Source of the DNA: Planomonospora parontospora
Lineage (GTDB): Bacteria; Actinomycetota; Actinomycetes; Streptosporangiales; Streptosporangiaceae
Length of the DNA stretch: 64,000 nucleotides
Reading direction: 5' to 3'
Assembly: GCA_014647935.1 (NCBI GenBank)
Contig: BMQD01000007.1
Coordinates: 267,565-331,564, forward strand
Shown here: one piece after another, positions 9,595-17,476 of the stretch
Position numbering within the stretch: the first letter of the stretch is position 1
Layout of the letters: the number at the start of each line of letters is the position of its first letter
Translations under genes and position numbers: made by a program
The notes under the pieces: generated by a model
Database searches by the model: none
What the model was told of the DNA's origin: nothing
The model's input: the letters and a program-made list of their open reading frames with translations, nothing else

Positions 9595-10755
9595 TTGACC
9601 GGAGCGGGGTCCCGCGAAGCGGCACGGGGAAGCGGCCGCCTCGCCGAGCTGGACCTCCTGCGTTTCGTCGCCGCCCTGGCGGTGCTGGCCTTCCACTACT
9701 TCATCGCGTTCCGCTCGGTGTGGGGGGAGACGCCGGCCGAGCTCTTCCCGGCGATCTCCACGGTCTCCGGGCTCGGCATCCTGGGCGTCGAGCTGTTCTT
9801 CATGATCAGCGGATTCGTCATCCTGATGAGCATCTGGGGCCGCGGACTCGGCGCGTTCGCGCTCTCCCGGTTCGTGCGGCTCTACCCGGCCTACTGGATC
9901 AGCGTCGGCGTCACCGCCGCACTGTACGGCCTGACCGCCGCCAAGGCGCTGGACCCCAAACTGGAGGCGGGGGAGTATCTGGCGAACCTGACCATGCTCC
10001 AGCGCCTGTTCGAGGTCCAGGACGCCACCGGCGTCTACTGGTCGCTCTGGGTCGAGCTCCGCTTCTACCTGCTCATCTCCGTGCTGGTGGTCTTCGGGGC
10101 GACGCTGGGCCGCTGCCTGGCCTTCATGGGCGTCTGGCTGGCCGCCACGGGCCTCTCCGCTTTCACGGGCATCGAGAATCACTGGGTCGACCTGATCGTG
10201 ATGCCCAAGTACGCGGCCTACTTCGTCGGCGGCATGTCCTTCTACCTCATGACCCGGTACGGCCCCCGCCTCGTCCTGTGGTGCACGGCCGGCATCAGCG
10301 GCGGCCTGGCCGTCGACGCCGCACTGAACCGGGTGCACGGCCGGATCGACCTGGTCGGCTACGCCGCGATGCCCGTGCCCGACTGGGCGATCGTCGCCAC
10401 GGTGGTGGCCTTCTACGCGCTCATGGCCATGGTGGCGCTGGGCTGGCTGGGGTGGCTGCGCTGGCGCGGCCTGGTCGTCCTGGGTGCGATCACCTACCCG
10501 GTCTACCTGTTCCACACCGCGGGGGCCGTCCTGATCGTCCCCGCGCTGCACGACACGCTGCCGCCCTGGCTGACCGCCCTGGTCACGGTCCTGGCCACGA
10601 TGGCCTTCTCCTACGCCGTCTACCGGGTGGCCGAGCGGCCCGTCCAGGAGTTCGTGAAGGCACGCCGGCGGCGCCGTACCGCCGGCCCCCTCCCGGTCCC
10701 CGCCGAACCTTCGCCGGAGGTGCCGCCGCTGGACCGGAAGGCCTCGGTGCCATAA
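9595..10755 (+). CDS. OafA/YrhL-type membrane acyltransferase
   Basis: A polytopic acyltransferase-3 protein of about 386 residues with roughly ten membrane helices. The family His is in [14 protein letters not shown] near the N terminus and the family Arg motif is [13 protein letters not shown]. Such enzymes acetylate or acylate extracytoplasmic sugars, lipids or peptidoglycan. The C terminus is a short Pro/Arg-rich cytoplasmic tail. The start is uncertain: TTG at 9595 gives a plausible short N-terminal tail but has no good ribosome site. It sits between arc and dop without an obvious functional link to pupylation. The substrate is not predictable. Confidence 0.85.
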   Translation: MTGAGSREAARGSGRLAELDLLRFVAALAVLAFHYFIAFRSVWGETPAELFPAISTVSGLGILGVELFFMISGFVILMSIWGRGLGAFALSRFVRLYPAYWISVGVTAALYGLTAAKALDPKLEAGEYLANLTMLQRLFEVQDATGVYWSLWVELRFYLLISVLVVFGATLGRCLAFMGVWLAATGLSAFTGIENHWVDLIVMPKYAAYFVGGMSFYLMTRYGPRLVLWCTAGISGGLAVDAALNRVHGRIDLVGYAAMPVPDWAIVATVVAFYALMAMVALGWLGWLRWRGLVVLGAITYPVYLFHTAGAVLIVPALHDTLPPWLTALVTVLATMAFSYAVYRVAERPVQEFVKARRRRRTAGPLPVPAEPSPEVPPLDRKASVP

Positions 10756-10841
10756 CTGTCCAAGCACTGGGCATAGTGAAGGGTCTAGGCTCGGGGATAT
10801 ATACGGCGGACAAGACAGCCCCGGATGAACAGAGGGTGCGC

Positions 10842-12359
10842 ATGACGGTACGGCGGGTGATGGGCATCGAGACCGAGTACGGCATCTCCGTGCCCGGACA
10901 GCCGGGGGCCAACGCGATGGTGACCTCCTCCCAGGTCGTCAACGCCTATCTGGCCGCCTCGGCGGCCCGGGCACGGCGGGCGCGGTGGGACTTCGAGGAG
11001 GAGAACCCCCTGCGCGACGCGCGGGGCTTCGACCTCGCCAGGGAGGTGGCCGACGCGAGCCAGCTCACCGACGAGGACCTCGGGCTGGCCAACGTGATCC
11101 TCACCAACGGAGCGCGGCTGTACGTCGACCACGCCCATCCCGAATACTCCACGCCGGAGTGCACCAACCCCCGGGCCGCGGTGCTCTGGGACAAGGCGGG
11201 TGAGCGGGTCATGCACGACGCCGCCCTGCGCGCCTCGGCCATTCCGACCAACGCGCCGATCCAGCTCTACAAGAACAACACCGACAACAAGGGCGCCTCC
11301 TACGGCTGCCACGAGAACTACCTGATGCGGCGGGCCACGCCGTTCGCCGACATCGTCAGGCACCTGACCCCGTTCTTCGTCTCCCGGCAGGTGGTCACCG
11401 GCGCCGGCCGCGTCGGCATCGGCCAGGACTCGCGCGGCGAGGGCTTCCAGATCAGCCAGCGGGCCGACTTCTTCGAGGTCGAGGTCGGCCTGGAGACCAC
11501 GCTCAAGCGGCCGATCATCAACACCCGCGACGAGCCGCACGCCGACCCGGAGAAGTACCGGCGCCTGCACGTCATCATCGGCGACGCCAACATGTCGGAG
11601 ATCTCCACCTACCTGAAGCTGGGCTCCACCGCGCTGGTCCTCGCCATGATCGAGGACGGCTACTTCACCCGCGACCTCGCCGTGGAGAACCCCGTCCAGG
11701 CGCTGCGCGCGGTCTCCCACGACCCCACGCTGAAGTACGAGATCAAGATGCGCGACGGCCGGAGGCTGACGGCCGTCCAGCTCCAGATGGAATACCTCGA
11801 GCTGGCCAGGAAGTACGCCGAGACCCGCAGCGGCAACGGCATGGACGAGCCCACCAAGGACGTCCTGGACCGCTGGGAGTCCGTGCTGACCCGCCTGGCC
11901 GAGGACCCGATGCAGCTGTCCGGGGAGCTCGACTGGGTCGCCAAGCTGGAGCTCCTGGAGGGCTACCGGACCCGCGACGGGCTGCCCTGGTCGCACCCGC
12001 GCCTGCAGCTCGTCGACCTGCAGTACTCCGACATCCGCCCCGACCGGGGCCTGTACAACCGCCTGGTCGCCCGGGGCCGGATGCAGCGGCTGGTGACCGA
12101 GGAGGAGGTGCAGCGCGCCGTCGAGGTGCCGCCCAGCGACACCCGCGCCTACTTCCGCGGCCGCTGCCTGAGCCAGTACAGCGAGGCGGTCGCCGCCGCC
12201 TCCTGGGACTCGGTCATCTTCGACATCCCCGGCCGCGAATCCCTGCAGCGCGTCCCGACCCTGGAGCCGCTGCGCGGCACCAAGGCCCACGTGGGCGAGC
12301 TGTTCGACCGCTGCCGCACCGCCGCCGAGCTGGTCACCGCCCTCACCGGCGAGAAGTGA
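10842..12359 (+). CDS. dop: Pup deamidase/depupylase
   Basis: A 505-residue member of the carboxylate-amine ligase fold. The N-terminal GIETEYG motif and [13 protein letters not shown] (Asp96 in the position of the catalytic Asp of Dop/PafA) are intact. The Dop-specific insertion is present: residues about 36-80 are absent from the paralogue at 28590, which separates Dop from PafA. By family it removes Pup from targets and deamidates Pup-GGQ to Pup-GGE. Pup in this window already ends in Glu, so only depupylation would be needed. ATG at 10842 was chosen over an upstream frame that runs antisense-like through the acyltransferase gene. Confidence 0.96.
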   Translation: MTVRRVMGIETEYGISVPGQPGANAMVTSSQVVNAYLAASAARARRARWDFEEENPLRDARGFDLAREVADASQLTDEDLGLANVILTNGARLYVDHAHPEYSTPECTNPRAAVLWDKAGERVMHDAALRASAIPTNAPIQLYKNNTDNKGASYGCHENYLMRRATPFADIVRHLTPFFVSRQVVTGAGRVGIGQDSRGEGFQISQRADFFEVEVGLETTLKRPIINTRDEPHADPEKYRRLHVIIGDANMSEISTYLKLGSTALVLAMIEDGYFTRDLAVENPVQALRAVSHDPTLKYEIKMRDGRRLTAVQLQMEYLELARKYAETRSGNGMDEPTKDVLDRWESVLTRLAEDPMQLSGELDWVAKLELLEGYRTRDGLPWSHPRLQLVDLQYSDIRPDRGLYNRLVARGRMQRLVTEEEVQRAVEVPPSDTRAYFRGRCLSQYSEAVAAASWDSVIFDIPGRESLQRVPTLEPLRGTKAHVGELFDRCRTAAELVTALTGEK

Positions 12360-12382
12360 GGACCCGGAGCAGGAGGACGACC

Positions 12383-12430
12383 GCACGCGACCGCCCCGGG
12401 ACCTCGAGGTCCCGGGGCGGTTCCGCGTGC
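12383..12430 (+). terminator. dop terminator, long inverted repeat
   Basis: A perfect 32-nt palindrome at 12390-12421 is extended by a further 7-bp arm pair (12383-12389 with 12424-12430). It starts 24 nt after the dop stop and separates dop from the cobalamin block. Confidence 0.75.
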
Positions 12431-12514
12431 CCGGACGCGGGTTCGGCCGCCGCGCAGACCCGCTCCGCCCGGCGAGGGGCGTGATCGTCCGAGATTGACG
12501 GGAGCGGCGGTCCC

Positions 12515-12650
12515 GGGATACGTTCCGGGTGTTTTGTGGCGGCGCGGGGGAAATCCGGTGAGATTCCGGTGCGGTCGCGCCACTGTAACCGGCCCTGCGG
12601 GGACGGAAGCCAGGTCACCCGGCCGCCACCGACCTACGAAAAGGGACGCG
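12515..12650 (+). promoter_or_regulatory. Cobalamin riboswitch
   Basis: The leader carries the hallmark blocks in order: a GGAAATCCGGTGAGATTCCGG-type segment (12549-12570 region), the B12 box GCGCCACTGTAACCGG near 12577 and the conserved GAAGCCAGGTCACCC near 12606. A short hairpin (GGGA...TCCC, 12643-12658) then precedes the ribosome site of cbtB and could be the expression-platform element. By family, adenosyl- or hydroxocobalamin binding would repress cbtB and the genes after it, probably at translation because the platform touches the ribosome site. The exact 5' boundary is approximate. Confidence 0.9.
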
Positions 12651-12671
12651 CAATCCCTGAAGGAGGTGCCC

Positions 12672-12878
12672 GTGAGCCAGATCTCGGCTCCGCACACCCG
12701 CTCCATCCCCGCGCCCATCTCCTGGGCCTCCCTCACCCGCTGGCTGCTCGCCGTACCGGTGCTGCTGCTCCTGGCCTACCTGGTCGCCTTCGACCAGGGC
12801 GCGATCTCGCAGGCCGGGAACTACCTGCACGAGCTCATGCACGACGGGCGCCACCTGCTCGGCGTCCCGTGCCACTGA
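12672..12878 (+). CDS. cbtB: CbtB, small subunit of predicted cobalt transporter
   Basis: A 68-residue protein with one central membrane helix (LLAVPVLLLLAYLVAF) and a conserved His-rich C terminus, HELMHDGRHLLGVPCH, typical of CbtB and likely to coordinate metal. The GTG start has an AAGGAGGT ribosome site located at the end of the riboswitch. CbtB occurs with CbtA in B12-controlled actinobacterial and proteobacterial operons and is inferred to help cobalt uptake. It is followed after 7 nt by cbtA. Confidence 0.93.
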   Translation: MSQISAPHTRSIPAPISWASLTRWLLAVPVLLLLAYLVAFDQGAISQAGNYLHELMHDGRHLLGVPCH

Positions 12879-12885
12879 GCCGGAA

Positions 12886-13653
12886 GTGATCACCCGACTC
12901 GTCGTCCGGGGCATGCTCGCGGGGCTGCTCGCCGGACTGCTCGCGGCCGTCTTCGCCTACACCGTGGGCGAGCCGCGCATCGAACAGGCCATCGCGCTGG
13001 AGGAGGCCGCCGCCTCCAGCGCTTCCCCCGCGGCGCACTCCCACGAGGACTCCGGCGGGCACTCCCACGGCGAGGACGCCCTCGTCAGCAGGGGCGGGCA
13101 GCGGTTCGGGCTGTTCCTCGCCCTGGCCCTGTACGGCCTGGCGGTCGGCGGCCTGTTCGCCCTCGCGTACGCGGCCGTGCGCGGCCGGGCGGGACCCCGT
13201 TCGGAACCGGCGCTCGCGGTCGTGCTGGCGGCCGGGGCGTTCGCCGCGGTCGTCCTCGTCCCGTTCCTGAAGTATCCGGCCAACCCGCCCGCCGTCGGCG
13301 ATCCCGGGACGATCGGCCAGCGCACCACGCTCTACCTGGTCGCCGTGGTCATCGGGATCCTCGCCGTCGCCGCGGGCGCCGCCACCCACCGGTACGCCGC
13401 CCGCAGCGAACCCTGGCGGCGCTGGCTCGCGGCGGGTGCGGCGGCGATGCTCCCCGTGATCGCCGCCTGGATCCTCCTGCCCGGGATCGAGGAGGTGCCT
13501 CAAGGGTTCCCCGCCGACCTCCTGTGGGACTTCCGGATCGCCTCCCTCGGCACCCAGGCGGTCTTCTGGCTCGGTATGGGCGCCCTGTTCGCCCTGGCCT
13601 GCAGCTTCAGCCGCACCGGCGACGCCGCCGTGCCTCCGCGCACCCCGGTGTGA
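12886..13653 (+). CDS. cbtA: CbtA, predicted cobalt transporter
   Basis: A 255-residue membrane protein with about five or six helices. After the first helix there is a His-rich loop (AHSHEDSGGHSHGED, residues about 49-63), a likely metal-gathering site typical of CbtA. Two later conserved segments, LKYPANPPAVGD and PQGFPADLLWDFRIASLG, are family hallmarks. The GTG start lies 7 nt after cbtB and has GGAAGTG. Its stop overlaps the GTG start of the next gene, showing translational coupling. Role: cobalt import for corrin synthesis, controlled by the upstream riboswitch. Confidence 0.92.
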   Translation: MITRLVVRGMLAGLLAGLLAAVFAYTVGEPRIEQAIALEEAAASSASPAAHSHEDSGGHSHGEDALVSRGGQRFGLFLALALYGLAVGGLFALAYAAVRGRAGPRSEPALAVVLAAGAFAAVVLVPFLKYPANPPAVGDPGTIGQRTTLYLVAVVIGILAVAAGAATHRYAARSEPWRRWLAAGAAAMLPVIAAWILLPGIEEVPQGFPADLLWDFRIASLGTQAVFWLGMGALFALACSFSRTGDAAVPPRTPV

Positions 13654-14357
13654 CGGGCGACCCGAAGGCCGCCCGGCTGCTGCTGGTCTGCCATGCCTCG
13701 ACACCGGCGACGGCGCGGGCCGCGTTCCCCCGGGACGAGTCGCTCGACGAGCAGGGTCTGCGCCGCGCCACCGCGCTGGCCGGGCGCCTCGGACCCGGCT
13801 GGAACGGCCCGGACGCATCGCAGGCCCCGGACGGTGCGGGCGGCGGGGAGAGCGGTGCGGCAGGTCCGGGCGGTGGTCCTGGTGGTCCTGGTGGTCCTGG
13901 CGCTCTGGGCGGCCCGGGGCGCCCGGCCGGTGGCCGGGGTCCGGCGGTCCTGCGGGCGCCCGAACGGCGGTGCCTGCAGACGGCCCAGGCACTCGGCCTG
14001 CGGGCCGGACCCGACCCGCTCCTCGCCGACTGGGACCACGGCCGCTGGCGGGGCATGACGCTCGCCGAGGTCGAGGCCGCCGAACCCATGGAGCTGGCCG
14101 CCTGGCTCAGCGACCCTGAGGCCGCGCCCCACGGGGGCGAATCCGTGCTCGACCTTCTCGGCCGGGTGGCGGGCTGGCTCTCCGCGGCGGCACCGGGCAG
14201 AACCGTCGCCGTCACCCACCCCGCCGTTGTCCGTGCCGCGGTCGTCCAGGTGCTGGACGCCCCCGCCCGGTCGTTCTGGCGCGTCGACGCCGCGCCGCTG
14301 GCCCGCGTCGCTCTCACCGGGCGCGGCGGTCACTGGCGACTGGTCCACCCCGCATGA
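13650..14357 (+). CDS. Histidine phosphatase-like protein of the cobalamin operon
   Basis: A 235-residue histidine-phosphatase (phosphoglycerate-mutase-like) fold, in a position where CobC-like phosphatases occur. The phospho-acceptor His is present, but the usual RHG is VCHAST, so the catalytic Arg before the His is Cys. Other active-site elements remain: RAPERRCLQTA, the DHGRWRGM segment and THPAVVRA with the second His. A Gly/Pro repeat (GGPGGPGGPG, about residues 75-90) interrupts the fold. The start GTG overlaps the cbtA stop and the stop overlaps the next ATG, so the product is probably made in step with them. Activity is uncertain given the missing Arg. Confidence 0.75.
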   Translation: MTGDPKAARLLLVCHASTPATARAAFPRDESLDEQGLRRATALAGRLGPGWNGPDASQAPDGAGGGESGAAGPGGGPGGPGGPGALGGPGRPAGGRGPAVLRAPERRCLQTAQALGLRAGPDPLLADWDHGRWRGMTLAEVEAAEPMELAAWLSDPEAAPHGGESVLDLLGRVAGWLSAAAPGRTVAVTHPAVVRAAVVQVLDAPARSFWRVDAAPLARVALTGRGGHWRLVHPA

Positions 14358-16642
14358 CCCACCCCGCACGACCCACCCGCGTGACTCACCCCGAGGAGAT
14401 GCCGACGGTGCGCGACTCGCACTACCCCTTCACCGCGATCGTGGGCCTGGAGGACCTCAAACTCGCCCTGGTCCTCAACGCCGTCTCCCCGCGCGTCGGC
14501 GGCGTGCTGGTCCGGGGGGAGAAGGGCACCGCCAAGTCCACGATCGTGCGGGCGCTGGCCGCGCTGCTGCCGCCCGTCGAGATCGTGCGCGGCTGCCGCT
14601 TCTCCTGCGACCCCGCCGCCCCCGACCCCCGCTGCCCCGACGGGCCCCACGATTCCCATGGGCCGTCCGGGCCGGAGCCCGATGCGGCGGCCGTCCGCCC
14701 CGGTCCTCACCGGTCGTCCGGGCCGGAGCCCGGCGATGCGGCGGTCCGCCCCGCCCGGCTGGTGGAGCTGCCCGTCGGCGCCGCCGAGGACCGCCTCGCC
14801 GGCTCCCTCGACCTCGAACGCGCCCTCACCGAGGGAGTGAAGGCCTTCGAGCCCGGCCTGCTGGCCGCCGCCCACCGCGGCGTGCTCTACGTCGACGAGG
14901 TCAACCTGCTCCACGACCACCTGGTCGACCTGCTCCTCGACGCGGCCGCGCTCGGCACCTGCTACGTCGAGCGCGAGGGCGTGTCGGTACGGCACGCCGC
15001 CCGCTTCCTGCTGGTGGGGACCATGAACCCGGAGGAGGGCGAGCTGCGCCCGCAGCTCCTCGACCGGTTCGGCCTCACCGTCGAGGTCAGGGCGTCGCGG
15101 GAGGTGGACGAGCGGGCCGAGGTGGTGCGCCGCCGCCTGGCCTACGACGCGGACCCGGAGGCCTTCGCCGCGGCCTGGGCCGGGCAGGAGGCGGCTCTGG
15201 CCGCGCGGATCGCCGAGGCGCGGGCCCGGGTCGCCCGGGTGGCGCTGCCGGACTCCGCGCTGCGGCGGATCGCCGCGGTCTGCGCGGGCTTCGAGGTGGA
15301 CGGCCTGCGCGCCGACCTCGTCACGGCGAGCGCCGCCATCGCGCACGCCGCCTGGCAGGGCCGTACCGAGGTCACCGCGGCCGACGTCCGCGAGGCGGCC
15401 CGGCTCGCCCTCCCGCACCGCCGCCGCCGCGACCCCTTCGACGCGCCCGGCCTGGACGAGTCCAGGCTCGACGACCTCCTCGACGCGATCCCCGATGACG
15501 AACCGGACGGCGGACCCGGCGACGGGCCCGATGGCGGACCGGGCGGGGGGCCGGGCGATGGACCTGCCGACGGACCGGACGGCGGCGCAGGAGGGGGCGG
15601 CCGGGGCTCCGGCGGTCCGGACGGCTCCGGACCCTCCGGCGGGCCGGACGGGAGCCGGGCCTGCGGTCCCGGCGCGGACGGAGCACCGTCCGGCGGCGCG
15701 TCCGCGGACCCGCCCGGCGGGCCCGACTGCGGCACCCCGCCGCCCGGTGGACCCGGCGCGCCGCGGTCCGGTACGGCGGACCCCGGCCCGGCGGCCGGGT
15801 CCTCCTCCGGAGCGGGGAGCGGCGACGCGGCACCGGAGCAGGTGGCCGAGGCCGGCCCGGCCCGCAGGGCCCGGCTGTTCACCGTGCCCGGCGTCGGAGC
15901 CGGAGCACCGGGACGGCGGTCGCGGGCCAGGACGCCCCTCGGGCGGACCATCGGCGCCCGCGCCCCCGAGGGGCGCCCCGCCTCCCTCCACCTACCGGCG
16001 ACCGTCCTGGCCGCCGCGCCGTACCAGCGGGAGCGCGGCAGGACCGGTCCGGGCCTGCTGGTGCGCCGGGGCGACCTGCGCGAGGCCGTACGGGAGGGCC
16101 GCGAGGGCAACCTGGTGCTGTTCGCCGTCGACGCCAGCGGCTCCATGGCCGCCCGCCGCCGGATGCAGGCGGTCAAGGCGGTCGTGCTCGGCCTGCTGCT
16201 CGACGCCTACCAGCGCCGCGACAAGGTCGGCCTGATCACCTTCCGGGGCGCCCGCGCGGACCTCGTCCTGCCGCCCACCTCCTCCGTCGAGGCGGGCGCG
16301 GCCCGGCTGCGCGAACTCCCCACAGGCGGGCGCACCCCGCTGGCCGCCGGGCTCGTCCGGGCGGCCGAGGTGCTCCGCGTCGAACGGCTCCGCGACCCGG
16401 CCAGGCGGCCGCTGCTGATCCTGGTGACCGACGGCCGGGCCACCTCCGGCACCCTGGAGCAGGCCCACCGCGCGGCGGCGCTGCTGGCGGGGACGGCCGC
16501 GGTGGTGGTGGACTGCGAGGACGGGTACGTCCGGCTCGGTCTGGCCCGGTCGCTGGCCGCCAGGATGGGCGCCGAGACCGTGCGCCTGGACGATCTGGCC
16601 GATCTCACCGACCTGGTCCGCCGGCGGCGGACCGCCGCCTGA
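14354..16642 (+). CDS. Fused ChlI/ChlD-type chelatase AAA and VWA subunit
   Basis: A 762-residue protein joining the two accessory subunits of class I Mg/Co chelatases. The AAA part (residues 20-345) has Walker A GEKGTAKST, Walker B GVLYVDEVNLLHDHLVD and the sensor region LVGTMNPEEGELRPQLLDRFG. An acidic Gly/Pro/Asp linker of about 120 residues follows. The C-terminal VWA domain (from about 590) has a MIDAS motif, DASGSMA, and the later TGGRTPL and VTDGRA. It would drive cobalt insertion with a CobN-type large subunit; none is in the window. The ATG overlaps the preceding stop codon. Neighbouring cobO and cobB support a cobaltochelatase role rather than magnesium. Confidence 0.9.
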   Translation: MTHPARPTRVTHPEEMPTVRDSHYPFTAIVGLEDLKLALVLNAVSPRVGGVLVRGEKGTAKSTIVRALAALLPPVEIVRGCRFSCDPAAPDPRCPDGPHDSHGPSGPEPDAAAVRPGPHRSSGPEPGDAAVRPARLVELPVGAAEDRLAGSLDLERALTEGVKAFEPGLLAAAHRGVLYVDEVNLLHDHLVDLLLDAAALGTCYVEREGVSVRHAARFLLVGTMNPEEGELRPQLLDRFGLTVEVRASREVDERAEVVRRRLAYDADPEAFAAAWAGQEAALAARIAEARARVARVALPDSALRRIAAVCAGFEVDGLRADLVTASAAIAHAAWQGRTEVTAADVREAARLALPHRRRRDPFDAPGLDESRLDDLLDAIPDDEPDGGPGDGPDGGPGGGPGDGPADGPDGGAGGGGRGSGGPDGSGPSGGPDGSRACGPGADGAPSGGASADPPGGPDCGTPPPGGPGAPRSGTADPGPAAGSSSGAGSGDAAPEQVAEAGPARRARLFTVPGVGAGAPGRRSRARTPLGRTIGARAPEGRPASLHLPATVLAAAPYQRERGRTGPGLLVRRGDLREAVREGREGNLVLFAVDASGSMAARRRMQAVKAVVLGLLLDAYQRRDKVGLITFRGARADLVLPPTSSVEAGAARLRELPTGGRTPLAAGLVRAAEVLRVERLRDPARRPLLILVTDGRATSGTLEQAHRAAALLAGTAAVVVDCEDGYVRLGLARSLAARMGAETVRLDDLADLTDLVRRRRTAA

Positions 16643-16754
16643 GCCCCGGCCGCGAGCCGCAGACGGCCAGAGGCGGCCGCGGACGGCCACAGGCGTTCAC
16701 GGATACGGCCTCCGGACATGACCGCATCGAAGTCGACCTGCAGAAAGGCGTGAC

Positions 16755-17357
16755 ATGCCACAGGGCAGACCTGCCAGCGTGCCCGACGACGGCCTGACCA
16801 CCCGGCAGCGCCGCACCCGGCCGCTGCTGATCGTGCACACCGGACCCGGCAAGGGCAAGTCCACCGCGGCCTTCGGCCTGGCCCTGCGCGCCTGGAACCA
16901 GGGCTGGCCGATCGGGGTGTTCCAGTTCGTCAAGTCCGCCAAGTGGCGCATCGGCGAGGAGCGGGCGCTGCGGGTCCTCGGCGACTCCGGCGAGGGCGGG
17001 CCGGTCTCCTGGCACAAGATGGGGGAGGGCTGGTCCTGGATCCAGCGTCCCGGCAGCGAGGCCGACCACGCCGCCGACGCCCGCGAGGGCTGGGAGCAGA
17101 TCAAACGCGACCTGGCCGCGGAGACCTTCCGCCTCTACGTGCTGGACGAGTTCACCTATCCGATCAAGTGGGGCTGGATCGACGTCGAGGACGTGCTGGC
17201 CGCCCTGGCGGACCGCCCCGGCAGCCAGCACGTCGTCATCACCGGCCGCGACGCCGACCCGCGCCTGGTCGACGCCGCCGACCTCGTCACCGAGATGGGC
17301 AAGGTCAAACACCCCATGGACGCGGGGCAGAAGGGGCAGAAGGGCATCGAATGGTGA
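16755..17357 (+). CDS. cobO: Cob(I)yrinic acid a,c-diamide adenosyltransferase
   Basis: A 200-residue CobA/CobO/BtuR-type ATP:corrinoid adenosyltransferase. The P-loop is GPGKGKST (about residues 30-37), followed by the family segments LALRAWNQGWPIGVFQFVKS, LYVLDEFTYPIKWGW and VVITGRDADPRLVDAADLVTEM. The C terminus MDAGQKGQKGIEW is typical. ATG at 16755 has a GAAAGG ribosome site 9 nt upstream. A 112-nt gap separates it from the chelatase gene. Its stop overlaps ATG of the short frame at 17351. Confidence 0.95.
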   Translation: MPQGRPASVPDDGLTTRQRRTRPLLIVHTGPGKGKSTAAFGLALRAWNQGWPIGVFQFVKSAKWRIGEERALRVLGDSGEGGPVSWHKMGEGWSWIQRPGSEADHAADAREGWEQIKRDLAAETFRLYVLDEFTYPIKWGWIDVEDVLAALADRPGSQHVVITGRDADPRLVDAADLVTEMGKVKHPMDAGQKGQKGIEW

Positions 17358-17473
17358 CCGCGGTCCGGACGGCCGGCCGTACCGGGGCAGGCATGAGCAG
17401 GGCGGCGACCCGGCGGCACCTCGGGTGCATCAGCGGTCTTTCGGCTACCGGCAACAGGATGGTGCACCAGTGA
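17351..17473 (+). CDS. Possible 40-residue coupled leader peptide between cobO and cobB
   Basis: A short frame whose ATG overlaps the cobO stop and whose TGA overlaps the GTG of cobB, so ribosomes could pass through all three. The peptide ends SATGNRMVHQ. A second short frame with a related end (PATDEGMVHQ) occupies the pafB-pafC junction at 35677. Substitutions between the two fall mainly at codon positions 1 and 2, which argues against selection on the peptide. The conserved feature may therefore be RNA or DNA, with the open frame needed only for coupling. Confidence 0.35.
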   Translation: MVTAVRTAGRTGAGMSRAATRRHLGCISGLSATGNRMVHQ

Positions 17474-17476
17474 GCG
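17402..17476 (+). repeat. 75-nt conserved junction element, copy A (before cobB)
   Basis: Aligned without gaps to 35758-35832, 60 of 75 positions are identical, including the final 20 nt across the stop/start overlap. GGTGC at 17424-17428 can pair with GCACC at 17464-17468, two bases before the cobB GTG, enclosing a 35-nt loop that holds the AGGA ribosome-binding stretch. In this copy one further A-T pair extends the stem. Confidence 0.7.

Noticed and set aside
13860-13930. Short GGTGGTCCT repeats as a possible CRISPR-like or regulatory array
   Set aside because: They encode an in-frame Gly-Pro repeat inside the phosphatase and lack spacers; similar runs occur in other coding linkers.
17351-17473. 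Treating the cobO-cobB short frame as a firmly conserved protein
   Set aside because: Changes against the pafB-pafC copy are not concentrated at third codon positions, so the peptide is kept only as a low-confidence entry.
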